Of a stretch of 30,926 nt of DNA, positions 7,388 through 13,645 are shown piece by piece. Under the pieces are notes generated by a model. It saw only the letters and a list, made by a program, of their open reading frames with translations. It was not told the origin of the DNA and did no database searches. The stretch spans positions 1-30,926 of the forward strand of contig CAQRYF010000017.1 in the NCBI GenBank assembly GCA_948875265.1, in the 5' to 3' direction. Origin of the DNA: an uncultured Clostridia bacterium (GTDB lineage Bacteria; Bacillota; Clostridia; TANB77; CAG-508). How positions within the stretch are numbered: position 1 is the first letter of the stretch; the number at the start of each line of letters is the position of its first letter. The position numbers were made by a program, and so were the translations under genes.

Positions 7388-7592
7388 TCACTTCCTCTTT
7401 AAATATTTATATATTATCTTTTCTACATAAGCTAAGCTTTCATAATTTGTTATAAATCTTCCGACTGTGTCTATGTCTTACACTTGATCTTATGTTTCTT
7501 ATTTGCATGTTATATTCTCTTCTGTATATTTTTGCTAATTTGTCTTTACTTAAGCCTTGTTTCCATTTTTGAACTATATCTTGCTCTGTCAT
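7388..7592 (-). CDS. Small HTH-like phage protein, needs +1 frameshift at CGG (67 aa)
   Basis: AGAGGTGTAGAT precedes ATG 7592. The first 43 codons read to SSVRHRHS, including QGLSKDKLAKIYRREY, a likely helix-turn-helix. Codon 44 is CGG (7463-7461). In frame 0 the product ends at 50 aa. Skipping the C gives GGA and then RFITNYESLAYVEKIIYKYL and a stop at 7388. The restored join H-S-G-R-F followed by a helix matches my recollection of a family of small clostridial phage proteins, and the restored stop sits against the next gene's ribosome site. Role unknown, perhaps DNA binding. Confidence 0.75.
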
Positions 7593-7619
7593 ATCTACAC
7601 CTCTTTAGTGTAGTATTTG

Positions 7620-7982
7620 CTATTTATTGTGCAATAATTCTTTTTCAAATTCTTTAAAGCCTTCTATTTGACATTTTAGTATAAAAGATTTCGTGCTATT
7701 TTCCTCTAAAGCTTCTTCATATTGATTTTGCATTTCTTTTATCTTTTCTCTTATTATGTCTTTTGATATGTAATATTCTAACAAAACTGGTGTTATACTT
7801 TGTGTAGAATTAATATAAGTTTTATTTGCTCTTTCAAGTTTGCTATTTTCTTCTTGTAATCTTTCTAGTTCTTTTGAGACTGTTTTGTAGGCTTTTTTAT
7901 CTTTCTTACATGCCTCGCAATCGCAACCATCTGTTAATAAATATTTTATTCTTTCTATAGCTTCTTCCAATTCTTTATTCAT
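7620..7982 (-). CDS. Coiled-coil phage early protein (120 aa)
   Basis: A 120-aa, mostly helical protein. A short Cys-rich segment near residue 18 (DGCDCEACKKDK) has three cysteines that may bind metal, followed by a heptad-like coiled coil (SKELERLQEENSKLERANK). Its ATG overlaps the stop of the 77-aa gene by 4 bases (ATGA), so the two are translationally coupled. Function unknown. Confidence 0.7.
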   Translation of the reverse strand: MNKELEEAIERIKYLLTDGCDCEACKKDKKAYKTVSKELERLQEENSKLERANKTYINSTQSITPVLLEYYISKDIIREKIKEMQNQYEEALEENSTKSFILKCQIEGFKEFEKELLHNK

Positions 7983-8212
7983 GTTTTTTCTCCTTTCAAG
8001 ATTTCTTTAATCTCTGTATAAAAATTTATTATATTTTCTATATCATTTACTTCTGTATATTTATATTCTTCTAATTTCTCTATTAGTTTTTGATATTTTG
8101 TTTCTAATTCTCTAGCTTTCTTTCTATATTTACATTGTTTGCATATTTCTACTGCTTCATTTTGTTTTTGTATGTAACCCTCCCAATATGCTTTTTCTGT
8201 TTCTTCTGACAT
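7979..8212 (-). CDS. Phage early protein with CxxC (77 aa)
   Basis: A 77-aa helical protein with one CKQC motif near residue 24 (AVEICKQCKYRKKARELE) and a coiled-coil C-terminal half. It is translationally coupled to the next gene by a 4-base overlap, and the pair of Cys-containing, coiled-coil proteins may act together. The ribosome site overlaps the end of the preceding gene. Function unknown. Confidence 0.65.
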   Translation of the reverse strand: MSEETEKAYWEGYIQKQNEAVEICKQCKYRKKARELETKYQKLIEKLEEYKYTEVNDIENIINFYTEIKEILKGEKT

Positions 8213-8213
8213 A

Positions 8214-8426
8214 TTAGTCCTCCTTTGTATTTTCTAATATATGTATCTGCTCTTTTAAGTCTAGTATTTCTATTTGCTGTTCTGTTATTTTATTATCTTT
8301 TTCTTTTAACTTTATTGTTACTTTACTAAATGTTGCTATAAACATTATTAAACTTATTGCTATTAATATTGTTACTGCTAATAATGTTTTATATAGTTTG
8401 TTATATTCTTTTTTCCAATCTATCAT
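8214..8426 (-). CDS. Small membrane protein with coiled-coil tail (70 aa)
   Basis: One membrane helix (TLLAVTILIAISLIMFIATF, residues 15-34) follows a basic N-terminus, which predicts cytoplasmic N-terminus and an external tail. The tail KLKEKDNKITEQQIEILDLK is a heptad coiled coil. The shape is like phage accessory membrane proteins such as spanin-type or exclusion proteins, but no family can be assigned. GAGGTAAAAC precedes the ATG. Confidence 0.65.
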   Translation of the reverse strand: MIDWKKEYNKLYKTLLAVTILIAISLIMFIATFSKVTIKLKEKDNKITEQQIEILDLKEQIHILENTKED

Positions 8427-8430
8427 TGTT

Positions 8431-8757
8431 TTACCTCGCTCTCACAATAGTTATAAAATCAAATTTCATTTCTTTTGCTAATAAGTATGTTGTATATCCG
8501 TCTAATAAATAATTATCTTGACTTAGTACTATTGTGCTTCTAAAATAATTGTATTTTTCATAGTATTTTCTTCTTTGTTTTAATTTTTGTGCTCGTGGCT
8601 TTTTGAAGTCTTTTCTGATTTTTATATTATCTATTTTTACTATTTCTCCCTCTTTTGGTCTATTTAATATTTTTGTCAATTCATCTATATCCTTCTGTGC
8701 ATATTTAATTGTTTTTTCTTCTATTCTTTTATTTATATTTTTAAATATTTTTAACAT
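8431..8757 (-). CDS. ParB/Srx-like domain protein (108 aa)
   Basis: The C-terminal half contains STIVLSQDNYLLDGYTTYLL followed by AKEMKFDFITIV, closely resembling the N-terminal ParB/sulfiredoxin-like fold in which the D-G-Y/H motif and the next helix bind nucleotide. The N-terminal 60 residues are basic and helical. Small phage proteins of this type are common near replication genes; their role is not established. RBS GAGGAAATTAAA precedes the ATG. Confidence 0.65.
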   Translation of the reverse strand: MLKIFKNINKRIEEKTIKYAQKDIDELTKILNRPKEGEIVKIDNIKIRKDFKKPRAQKLKQRRKYYEKYNYFRSTIVLSQDNYLLDGYTTYLLAKEMKFDFITIVRAR

Positions 8758-8767
8758 TTTAATTTCC

Positions 8768-9061
8768 TCACTTTCTTTTATAAACAGCTACGCTACAACC
8801 GCTAACTTCATCGTATTTTTTCTTGACTACTTCTACTAAATCTAAATCTACTAGTTCAGTAAGTCTTGGAGCAGTCTCTTGTCTTTCTGCTGTTCTTAAT
8901 AATCTTTTTCCTTCTTTATCTTTTGTGTTATACATTTTTATTGCTAATTCTCTTGCTGTGTATTCTCCGCTTCCTAACTGCTCATATATTAACTTGCATT
9001 TCTTCTTTAATTCTAATTTCTCAAAACTCTCTTTTCTTGTTTCTTTAGTTATACTATTCAC
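8768..9061 (-). CDS. Winged-helix DNA-binding protein (97 aa)
   Basis: A 97-aa protein with a helix-turn-helix (GEYTARELAIKMYN) followed by a basic region (RLLRTAERQETAPRLTELVD) and a beta-wing (DLVEVVKKKYDEVSGCSVAV). It may regulate early genes or assist replication. The start is GTG 9061, 8 bases after AGGAGG. The start lies inside the last codons of the restored 46-aa frame upstream, suggesting coupling. Confidence 0.7.
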   Translation of the reverse strand: MNSITKETRKESFEKLELKKKCKLIYEQLGSGEYTARELAIKMYNTKDKEGKRLLRTAERQETAPRLTELVDLDLVEVVKKKYDEVSGCSVAVYKRK

Positions 9062-9195
9062 AATTAATTCCTCCTTTGTGGATATTTATATCTTGTGTGT
9101 ATACTACTTGTCCGCTTTATTATTGCTTTTAGTAGTCTACATCTTTCTATATTATTTGCATTTCTTATATCTTGTTCATTTATTATTTTTTTCAT
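9054..9195 (-). CDS. Small phage protein with in-frame CGG; +1 frame favoured (46 aa)
   Basis: GGAGGTAACAT precedes ATG 9195. Twenty-seven codons read to LLKAIIK, then CGG at 9114-9112. Frame 0 gives 43 aa with a basic end (RTSSIHTRYKYPQRRN). Skipping the C gives GQVVYTQDINIHKGGINCE and a TAG at 9054, 46 aa, overlapping the next gene's GTG. Both ends are possible; the shifted one looks more like a folded protein and agrees with the seven clearer cases. It sits just downstream of dnaB. Function unknown. Confidence 0.55.
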
Positions 9196-9198
9196 ATG

Positions 9199-10449
9199 TT
9201 ACCTCCTTATTAGGTTTCTAAATTCACTAATTTTTTTATCAAATTTTAATATTACTTTAGTTAATCCTCCTGCTCTTTGCTTTTGTAAATCTACGATTAC
9301 ATTTTCAACTATTTTTTCTTCTTCATTATCATTTTCTTTGTATATAAAGATAACATTATCAGCATCTTGTTCTATTGCTCCACTTTCTCTTAAATCTGCA
9401 AGCGTTGGCTCTGTTCTAGCTGCATTTCTGTTTAGCTGACATAAGCCTATAACTGGTATTTTTAGTTCTAAGCTTAGCAGTTTTAATGTTCTTGATATTT
9501 CAGCTACTTCTTGTTCTCTGCTATTTAACTTGCTTGCACTTTTAACTAATTGTATGTAATCTATTATTAATAATCCTAAATTGTTTTTATTTTTTAATTT
9601 TCTTGCATATGTTTCTATTTCTTGTATATTTCTTACTTTTGTATTTATAAATATCGGTAAATCAGATATCTTTCCTTCCGCTTCTGCTATTTTTTGTTGC
9701 TCTAGCATATCCAAATTTCCTGTTCTTAATTTATTACTATCTACATTTGCAACTTTAGATATTAGTTTTTGAACTATTTGTGTTTCTGACATTTCTAAAC
9801 TTATTATTCCTACAGTTGTTCCTTTTTCTGCTATTCTATGTCCTATTTGTAATGCAAATGTCGTTTTTCCCATTCCTGGTCTTGCTCCTATTATTGTTAG
9901 CTCTTCTTCATGTAATCCATTTGTTACTTTATCTAAATCAAATATTCCAGTAAAATATTTGTAATCAAACTTAGTTCCTTGTATTCTTTTTTTCTCTATT
10001 AAGTCTGATGTTTCACAAACTATATCTAAAAATGTCTTTTCTTTTTCTCCTTCTTGATTTATCTCATTAAGTTGTTTTATCTTTTTTTCTATATAAATTT
10101 CTACTTCTGTTTCTGTCTCTATGTTTTCCTGTATTTCTTTACTTACTTTAATTAATTTTCTTTTTTTGCTTAGTCTTTTTAACTCTCTATACGCATACTC
10201 TGTTGAAGTTCCATAATTGTATTCTGCAATATTTAGTGAAATATACTTTATAACATCAGAGTTATTATTTTTTATTAAATTATTTATGCTTATAAGATTT
10301 ACTTCTTGTTTTTTTCTTTTCAATTCTTTTATTGCATTTATTATTTGTTTATGTTTTGTAATAAAAAAGTCATCTTCATTAACATTTAATTGTTCGTTTT
10401 CAAAAATAATGCAATATAAAACTCTTTTTTCTATATTTTCATCGTACAT
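9199..10449 (-). CDS. Phage replicative DNA helicase, DnaB type
   Basis: A 416-aa hexameric helicase that unwinds the phage fork. An N-terminal helical domain (about 1-110) and linker are followed by the RecA-like C-terminal domain with Walker A GARPGMGKTT at 188-197, IGIISLEMS-type motif H1a, Walker B LLIIDYIQLV and the R-finger region near the end (DNVIFIYKEND, LQKQRAGGLTKVIL). All motifs are intact and the length is typical for phage DnaB. It follows the DnaD-like initiator by 3 bases, the usual initiator-helicase pair. Confidence 0.95.
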   Translation of the reverse strand: MYDENIEKRVLYCIIFENEQLNVNEDDFFITKHKQIINAIKELKRKKQEVNLISINNLIKNNNSDVIKYISLNIAEYNYGTSTEYAYRELKRLSKKRKLIKVSKEIQENIETETEVEIYIEKKIKQLNEINQEGEKEKTFLDIVCETSDLIEKKRIQGTKFDYKYFTGIFDLDKVTNGLHEEELTIIGARPGMGKTTFALQIGHRIAEKGTTVGIISLEMSETQIVQKLISKVANVDSNKLRTGNLDMLEQQKIAEAEGKISDLPIFINTKVRNIQEIETYARKLKNKNNLGLLIIDYIQLVKSASKLNSREQEVAEISRTLKLLSLELKIPVIGLCQLNRNAARTEPTLADLRESGAIEQDADNVIFIYKENDNEEEKIVENVIVDLQKQRAGGLTKVILKFDKKISEFRNLIRR

Positions 10450-10452
10450 TTT

Positions 10453-11229
10453 TTAACCTTTCTCTAGTATTTTTTGTTTATATTCTTCATCATTTGTAAA
10501 TTCAACTTCCTCATATTCTATTTTTTCTTTTGTCGTATTTTTTCTTTGCGTCTGATTTTTATTAGATTTAAATTCTTGTTGCTTGATTTTAAATTGTTTT
10601 GCTGTATAAACTTTCTTATCTAAACAGTCATTTAATATTCCCGTTGTATACCTCCAGTTTCTCTTATTTCTGCTTACCGCTTCTTTCATTGCTTCGATAA
10701 TCAAATCTGCATATAAACCTTTTTTTAAATATGCTTCCATATCTTCTGATACAAATTGTGTAATTAAAGTTATATTGTTTTGATAAAATTCTATTACTTC
10801 CTTTAGTTCATTTTGAAAATCTCTTTCTTCTTCTTCTTTATTATTAATACTTGTATTATTCTCTTTTCGATTTTGTGAATACCCCTTTGTTTTTTTGTGA
10901 ATACCTATTTCGTTTTTATGAATACCTCTATCAATATTTGCTGATACCTCTATCAATGTAATTTCTCTTTTTTCAATTTCTTTTGTATCTTCTCTATAAA
11001 CATATGTTAATACTATATAACCTTTATTAGCTAAATTATTTATCCAAGTACTAATTGTTGATGTTCCTACTTTATAGATTTTTGCAAAATATGAATTGCT
11101 AGCCCAACATTTCCCATCTTTATTTGATAATGCTACTATTTCTCCATATAACAATTTTTCATTTGCTCTTAGTCTATCATCATATCTTACTTTTGCAGGT
11201 ATTACTGCATAATAATTTGGATTTTCCAT
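10453..11229 (-). CDS. Phage replication initiator, winged helix plus DnaD-like domain
   Basis: A 258-aa protein. Residues 1-85 form a replication-initiator-type winged helix (YYAVIPAKVRYD, then NEKLLYGEIVALSN, WINNLANKGYIVLTY), typical of phage initiators. A polar linker (residues 95-130) holds the iteron-coding repeats. Residues 135-215 resemble a DnaD domain (FYQNNITLITQFVSEDMEAY, ending WRYTTGILNDC). It should bind the origin and load the DnaB helicase encoded 3 bases downstream. AAAGGAGGTATATAA precedes the ATG. Confidence 0.85.
   Translation of the reverse strand: MENPNYYAVIPAKVRYDDRLRANEKLLYGEIVALSNKDGKCWASNSYFAKIYKVGTSTISTWINNLANKGYIVLTYVYREDTKEIEKREITLIEVSANIDRGIHKNEIGIHKKTKGYSQNRKENNTSINNKEEEERDFQNELKEVIEFYQNNITLITQFVSEDMEAYLKKGLYADLIIEAMKEAVSRNKRNWRYTTGILNDCLDKKVYTAKQFKIKQQEFKSNKNQTQRKNTTKEKIEYEEVEFTNDEEYKQKILEKG
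10875..10950. repeat. Iterons inside the initiator gene, likely phage origin
   Basis: Four direct copies of (T)GAATACC or TGATACC start near 10877, 10899, 10920 and 10942, spaced 21-22 bp, i.e. two helical turns. The units are followed by T-rich or CTATCAAT segments. They fall in the linker-coding part of the initiator gene, the same arrangement as in lambda O and many Gram-positive phages, so this is the probable replication origin. Confidence 0.65.
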
Positions 11230-11258
11230 TTATATACCTCCTTTATTTTTTATTATGA

Positions 11259-11286
11259 TATAATCACCTCGAAGGGTGGTGATTAT
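11259..11286 (+). promoter_or_regulatory. -10 box with overlapping palindromic operator (copy A)
   Basis: TATAAT at 11259-11264 is overlapped by a perfect 9-bp inverted repeat, ATAATCACC (11260-11268) and GGTGATTAT (11278-11286), with loop TCGAAGGGT. A TATG extension precedes the -10. Because transcription would begin inside the loop, the palindrome is more likely a DNA operator than an RNA hairpin. Related copies stand before the genes at 12055 and 12889. Confidence 0.6.
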
Positions 11287-11325
11287 ATGGTTGTCTATGC
11301 TAACCTATTTTCTTTTGTGCAGTAA
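11287..11325 (+). CDS. Possible 12-aa peptide from promoter A
   Basis: Directly after the promoter and the GGGTGG ribosome site, ATG opens a 12-codon frame, MVVYANLFSFVQ. It is the only plus-strand frame that promoter A could serve before the convergent AbrB-type gene. It may be a leader peptide, a micro-toxin or the remnant of a lost accessory gene whose promoter survives; I cannot tell which. Confidence 0.3.
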   Translation: MVVYANLFSFVQ

Positions 11326-11371
11326 AAATATCTTTCATAGTTTTTAGTTCTAATTTTAAAATGTATACATT

Positions 11372-11650
11372 TCATTTTGTTATCACTACAGCTACAGTTT
11401 TTTCATCTAATTTTTTAAAACTTTTTGCATATTCTTTGAAATTCAGACCACATCTACTGCAAAAGTTATCCGTATGTACACATTTTTTTAAACATTGTGG
11501 ACAACATGTATCTTTATGCTTTTTAAGTATTATTGCACTGTCTCTTTCTTCTATTTCTAATCTGTCTCCTTCCTTTAAGTCATATTGATTTCTAATCTCA
11601 ACAGGGATTACTATTCTTCCTAATTCATCTAATTTTCTTATCATTTCCAT
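11372..11650 (-). CDS. AbrB-type regulator with C-terminal zinc ribbon (92 aa)
   Basis: Residues 1-45 are a SpoVT/AbrB swapped-hairpin DNA-binding domain (RKLDELGRIVIPVEIRNQYD, then EGDRLEIEE). Residues 49-67 add a zinc ribbon with C50-x2-C53 and C64-x2-C67. AbrB domains dimerise and bind AT-rich promoters. It is well placed to regulate the phage early region and is a candidate for binding the palindromes at the three plus-strand promoters, though this is inference. AAGGAAGGAA precedes the ATG. Confidence 0.8.
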   Translation of the reverse strand: MEMIRKLDELGRIVIPVEIRNQYDLKEGDRLEIEERDSAIILKKHKDTCCPQCLKKCVHTDNFCSRCGLNFKEYAKSFKKLDEKTVAVVITK

Positions 11651-11658
11651 TTCCTTCC

Positions 11659-11687
11659 TTGATTTCTACTTTTAAATTTGCTATAAT
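11659..11687 (+). promoter_or_regulatory. Possible plus-strand promoter opposite AbrB leader
   Basis: TTGATT (11659-11664), 17 bases, TATAAT (11682-11687). No gene with a ribosome site follows on the plus strand; transcription would be antisense to the coiled-coil gene at 11729-11986. Confidence 0.35.
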
Positions 11688-11728
11688 CAAATAAAAATCA
11701 TATGTTTATATATGTATTTTTTGTTGAA

Positions 11729-11986
11729 CTAATTTTGGTTGTCGAAGTCTGAAATTAGTTCTTTATTTTGTTCTGATAAATTATTTGTTAATAATTCTAT
11801 GTTGTTTTCTAAGTCTACTATCTTAGCTCTTAATTCTGCTGAATTATTTAATAGTATCTCGTTTTCTTTTTGATAGTCTTTTAGCATTAAGTCTCTTTGT
11901 TCAACTTTCATCTTTAAATTTTCATTTTCTTTTTCTAAATTGTTAATTGTCTTTTTTAATGTTTCTATTAATTTTTTATTAAACAT
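11729..11986 (-). CDS. Coiled-coil protein (85 aa)
   Basis: The product is an almost continuous heptad coiled coil (LKKTINNLEKENENLKMKVE and onward), acidic overall, with no other feature. The start is ATG 11986 because AAGGAG lies 9 bases upstream; an ATG at 11995 would sit directly on that site. It is a minus-strand early gene between the AbrB-type regulator and the accessory units. Function unknown; such proteins often scaffold or tether partners. Confidence 0.65.
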   Translation of the reverse strand: MFNKKLIETLKKTINNLEKENENLKMKVEQRDLMLKDYQKENEILLNNSAELRAKIVDLENNIELLTNNLSEQNKELISDFDNQN

Positions 11987-12005
11987 ATCTTCCATCTCCT
12001 TTCTA

Positions 12006-12056
12006 TTTACATTTTTTGTTATTTTTTGTATAATTACCTCGAATGGAGGTTATTAT
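12006..12056 (+). promoter_or_regulatory. Promoter with overlapping palindrome (copy B)
   Basis: TTTACA (12006-12011), 17 bases, TATAAT (12029-12034). Immediately over the -10 lies an imperfect inverted repeat, ATAATTACC (12030-12038) and GGTTATTAT (12048-12056), loop TCGAATGGA. The sequence from the -10 to the start codon is clearly related to copy A. The right arm supplies the ribosome site GGAGGTT. Confidence 0.7.
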
Positions 12057-12642
12057 GCTAAATTTACTAATAGATTTTTTATTTTGTGATATTGATTGGT
12101 CTATCGTTATTGATATTATTTCGATAATTACTAGTAGTGTCTTGTCTATTGTTGCTATTGCTATTTCTGTAAAAACTTTAAAACAATCTAATAATGCTAT
12201 TATTGAAACTTCTCGTGCTGATATAAAATTTTTCTTTGATACTCCAACTGGTGTAAATCAATACATTGTATTAAAAAATTTTGGCAACTCGTCTGGAACT
12301 ATTGTTGATTTCAATATTTCTCCTAAACTTGACTATTCTAAAAGTCCTAAGCTTAATGATTTGCCTGGAAATCCAACAATTATTGATTATAGAAATATCG
12401 TATTAGCCCCTGGACAAACTATAAAATCTTGGTTTCCTTTAAGAGATTATAAAGACAAACGCTTTAATGTAAGTATTTCTTATAAAACCCTCAATAAAAC
12501 ATATACCGAAAATTATCCACTAGATGTTTCTTATGTAGATTCCATAAATTACATTTATACTACAAACTCCGAAACTCCAGATGAAAAAACTGCTTTAGTT
12601 GGTATAGAAAATAACCTTATGAGACTTACTGAAAAACTTTAG
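12055..12642 (+). CDS. Membrane-anchored accessory protein, probable moron (195 aa)
   Basis: A membrane helix near the N-terminus (IDIISIITSSVLSIVAIAIS) is followed by a soluble domain of about 150 aa that looks like a beta sandwich (QYIVLKNFGNSSGTIVDFNI, then RFNVSISYKTLNKTY). I start it at ATG 12057-12055 end of the palindrome, 7 bases after GGAGG; the upstream ATG at 12043 lies on the ribosome site. It is transcribed against the surrounding early operon from its own promoter, the hallmark of a prophage-expressed accessory gene. Similar proteins are often suspected of superinfection exclusion, but no function is shown. Confidence 0.7.
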   Translation: MLNLLIDFLFCDIDWSIVIDIISIITSSVLSIVAIAISVKTLKQSNNAIIETSRADIKFFFDTPTGVNQYIVLKNFGNSSGTIVDFNISPKLDYSKSPKLNDLPGNPTIIDYRNIVLAPGQTIKSWFPLRDYKDKRFNVSISYKTLNKTYTENYPLDVSYVDSINYIYTTNSETPDEKTALVGIENNLMRLTEKL

Positions 12643-12817
12643 TATTTGCAATTTCTTTTACTTCATCTTGCAAAACTTTTATAACATTTTTTAAAATGAA
12701 TATATTCATCGAATATGTTCTTTTTTCTTTTCTTAAGACATCTAGTATTTTCTGAACTTCATTTTCTAAAATCTTTTCATTTATATATTGATTATCAACT
12801 CGAAAAACTCTTCCCAT
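12626..12817 (-). CDS. Small early protein (63 aa)
   Basis: A 63-aa, basic, helical product (MGRVFRVDNQYINEKILENE and onward) of unknown function. AAGGAG stands 8 bases before ATG 12817; the GTG at 12826 is too near that site. Its 3' end overlaps the convergent gene at 12055-12642 by 17 bases. It belongs to the minus-strand early operon that runs between the two plus-strand accessory units. Confidence 0.55.
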   Translation of the reverse strand: MGRVFRVDNQYINEKILENEVQKILDVLRKEKRTYSMNIFILKNVIKVLQDEVKEIANTKVFQ

Positions 12818-12834
12818 TCTCTTCACTCCTTTCC

Positions 12835-12888
12835 TTGTAAAATATTGTAAATTAATGTATAATCCACCGTAGAAGGGTGGTGATTATA
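12835..12888 (+). promoter_or_regulatory. Promoter with overlapping inverted repeat (copy C)
   Basis: TTGTAA (12835-12840), 17 bases, TATAAT (12858-12863), directly followed by CCACC (12864-12868) and GGTGG (12876-12880) as an inverted repeat, then TGATTATA before the GTG start. The right half, GGGTGGTGATTATA, is identical to that of copy A. Confidence 0.7.
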
Positions 12889-13155
12889 GTGGCTTCATAC
12901 ATAATTAGCTATGATTTAATAGCTGATAAAGATTATAATTCTTTATATAAAGCAATTAGAGATTACGGCTCTTTTGCTCATATACTGGAATCCGTTTGGA
13001 TTGTAAAATCTTCGTCATCTTCCACTGATATAAGAGATAATTTAAAGTCTTATATTGATAATAATGATAAGCTTTTTGTTGCTAAACTAGATGGTCAATC
13101 TGCTTGGTGGAATTTATCTAAAGAAGTTTCCGATTGGATTCACAAAAATATTTAA
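12889..13155 (+). CDS. Orphan Cas2-fold protein (SinR-like family, 88 aa)
   Basis: The protein begins with SYIISYDL, the first beta strand and catalytic-type Asp of the Cas2/VapD ferredoxin-like fold, and continues YGSFAHILESVWIVKSSSSS and DIRDNLKSYIDNNDKLFVAK. This matches the small stand-alone proteins often labelled SinR-like or Cas2-like in databases; no CRISPR array or cas1 is present. GTG 12889 is chosen because GGGTGG is 8 bases upstream. With its own promoter and terminator it is a self-contained accessory unit in the prophage. VapD relatives are RNases, but activity here is inference. Confidence 0.75.
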   Translation: MASYIISYDLIADKDYNSLYKAIRDYGSFAHILESVWIVKSSSSSTDIRDNLKSYIDNNDKLFVAKLDGQSAWWNLSKEVSDWIHKNI

Positions 13156-13274
13156 TCTTTAGAGCCAGTGCATGCTGGTTCTTTCTTTTTTATTTCAAAA
13201 TCCCCACTTATAAAAATTTCCATATTATCAACCTTAATGACTGTTTGATTATCTATAATTGTTATCTGTACCAT
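13152..13274 (-). CDS. Small early protein (40 aa)
   Basis: AGGAGGAAAT precedes the ATG. The product begins MVQITIIDNQTVIKVDNMEI, a strand-rich segment followed by a polar tail ending KKKEPACTGSKD. Its 3' end is convergent with the Cas2-like gene, and the last codons are formed by the terminator hairpin at 13161-13190, so a terminator stem also encodes protein. Function unknown. Confidence 0.6.
   Translation of the reverse strand: MVQITIIDNQTVIKVDNMEIFISGDFEIKKKEPACTGSKD
13161..13190 (+). terminator. Terminator of the Cas2-like unit
   Basis: Stem AGAGCCAG (13161-13168) and CTGGTTCT (13175-13182) with one G-U pair and a 6-base loop, followed by TTCTTTTTTATTT. It closes the promoter-gene-terminator unit of the Cas2-like gene. 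Confidence 0.85.
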
Positions 13275-13282
13275 ATTTCCTC

Positions 13283-13393
13283 CTAATAAATCGTATTTTG
13301 CATAAATCCAAATACTAGCATTGATGACATACTTACATTTGCTAGTATTATTAATGTAACTTGTACTATTTTTTGTTTTAGTTTTCTTTTCAT
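13283..13393 (-). CDS. Small membrane protein (36 aa)
   Basis: AAGGAGGAAAACAA stands before the ATG. A basic N-terminus (MKRKLKQK) leads into one hydrophobic helix (IVQVTLIILANVSMSSMLVF). It is the second or third gene of the early operon after cro and the Xis-like gene. Function unknown; small phage membrane proteins of this kind are often non-essential. Confidence 0.65.
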   Translation of the reverse strand: MKRKLKQKIVQVTLIILANVSMSSMLVFGFMQNTIY

Positions 13394-13408
13394 TTGTTTT
13401 CCTCCTTT

Positions 13409-13645
13409 CTAATTTAAAATCTTTTGTATTGTTTCAAATTTTGATAACAGTTTTAAATATTTTTCATTTAAATTTTGGTATTGCTCTATTGGAATTGAGT
13501 CTTCATAAATTGGTATTTTGTAATATCCTTTTTCTGTCATTTTGCAAGGTATTTCTCCTATTCTGCATTGTCTTTTTACTTCTTCCACTCCCATTCCACT
13601 TTGCCTACTGTACTCCTCTGCTGATACATACTTAGGAATATTCAT
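13409..13645 (-). CDS. Xis-like / MerR-type small DNA-binding protein (78 aa)
   Basis: The N-terminus VSAEEYSRQSGMGVEEVKRQ, then GEIPCKMTEKGYYKIPI, is a MerR-like winged helix of the type found in excisionases, with a wing that ends in a Tyr/Lys-rich strand; a coiled coil follows. It lies directly after the Cro-like gene (start and stop adjacent), where excisionase or a second early regulator is expected. AAGGAGGTGAAGTAA precedes the ATG. Confidence 0.6.
   Translation of the reverse strand: MNIPKYVSAEEYSRQSGMGVEEVKRQCRIGEIPCKMTEKGYYKIPIYEDSIPIEQYQNLNEKYLKLLSKFETIQKILN

Noticed and set aside
12889..13155. Part of a CRISPR-Cas system
   Set aside because: No cas1, effector or repeat array is present; the protein belongs to the stand-alone Cas2-fold group.
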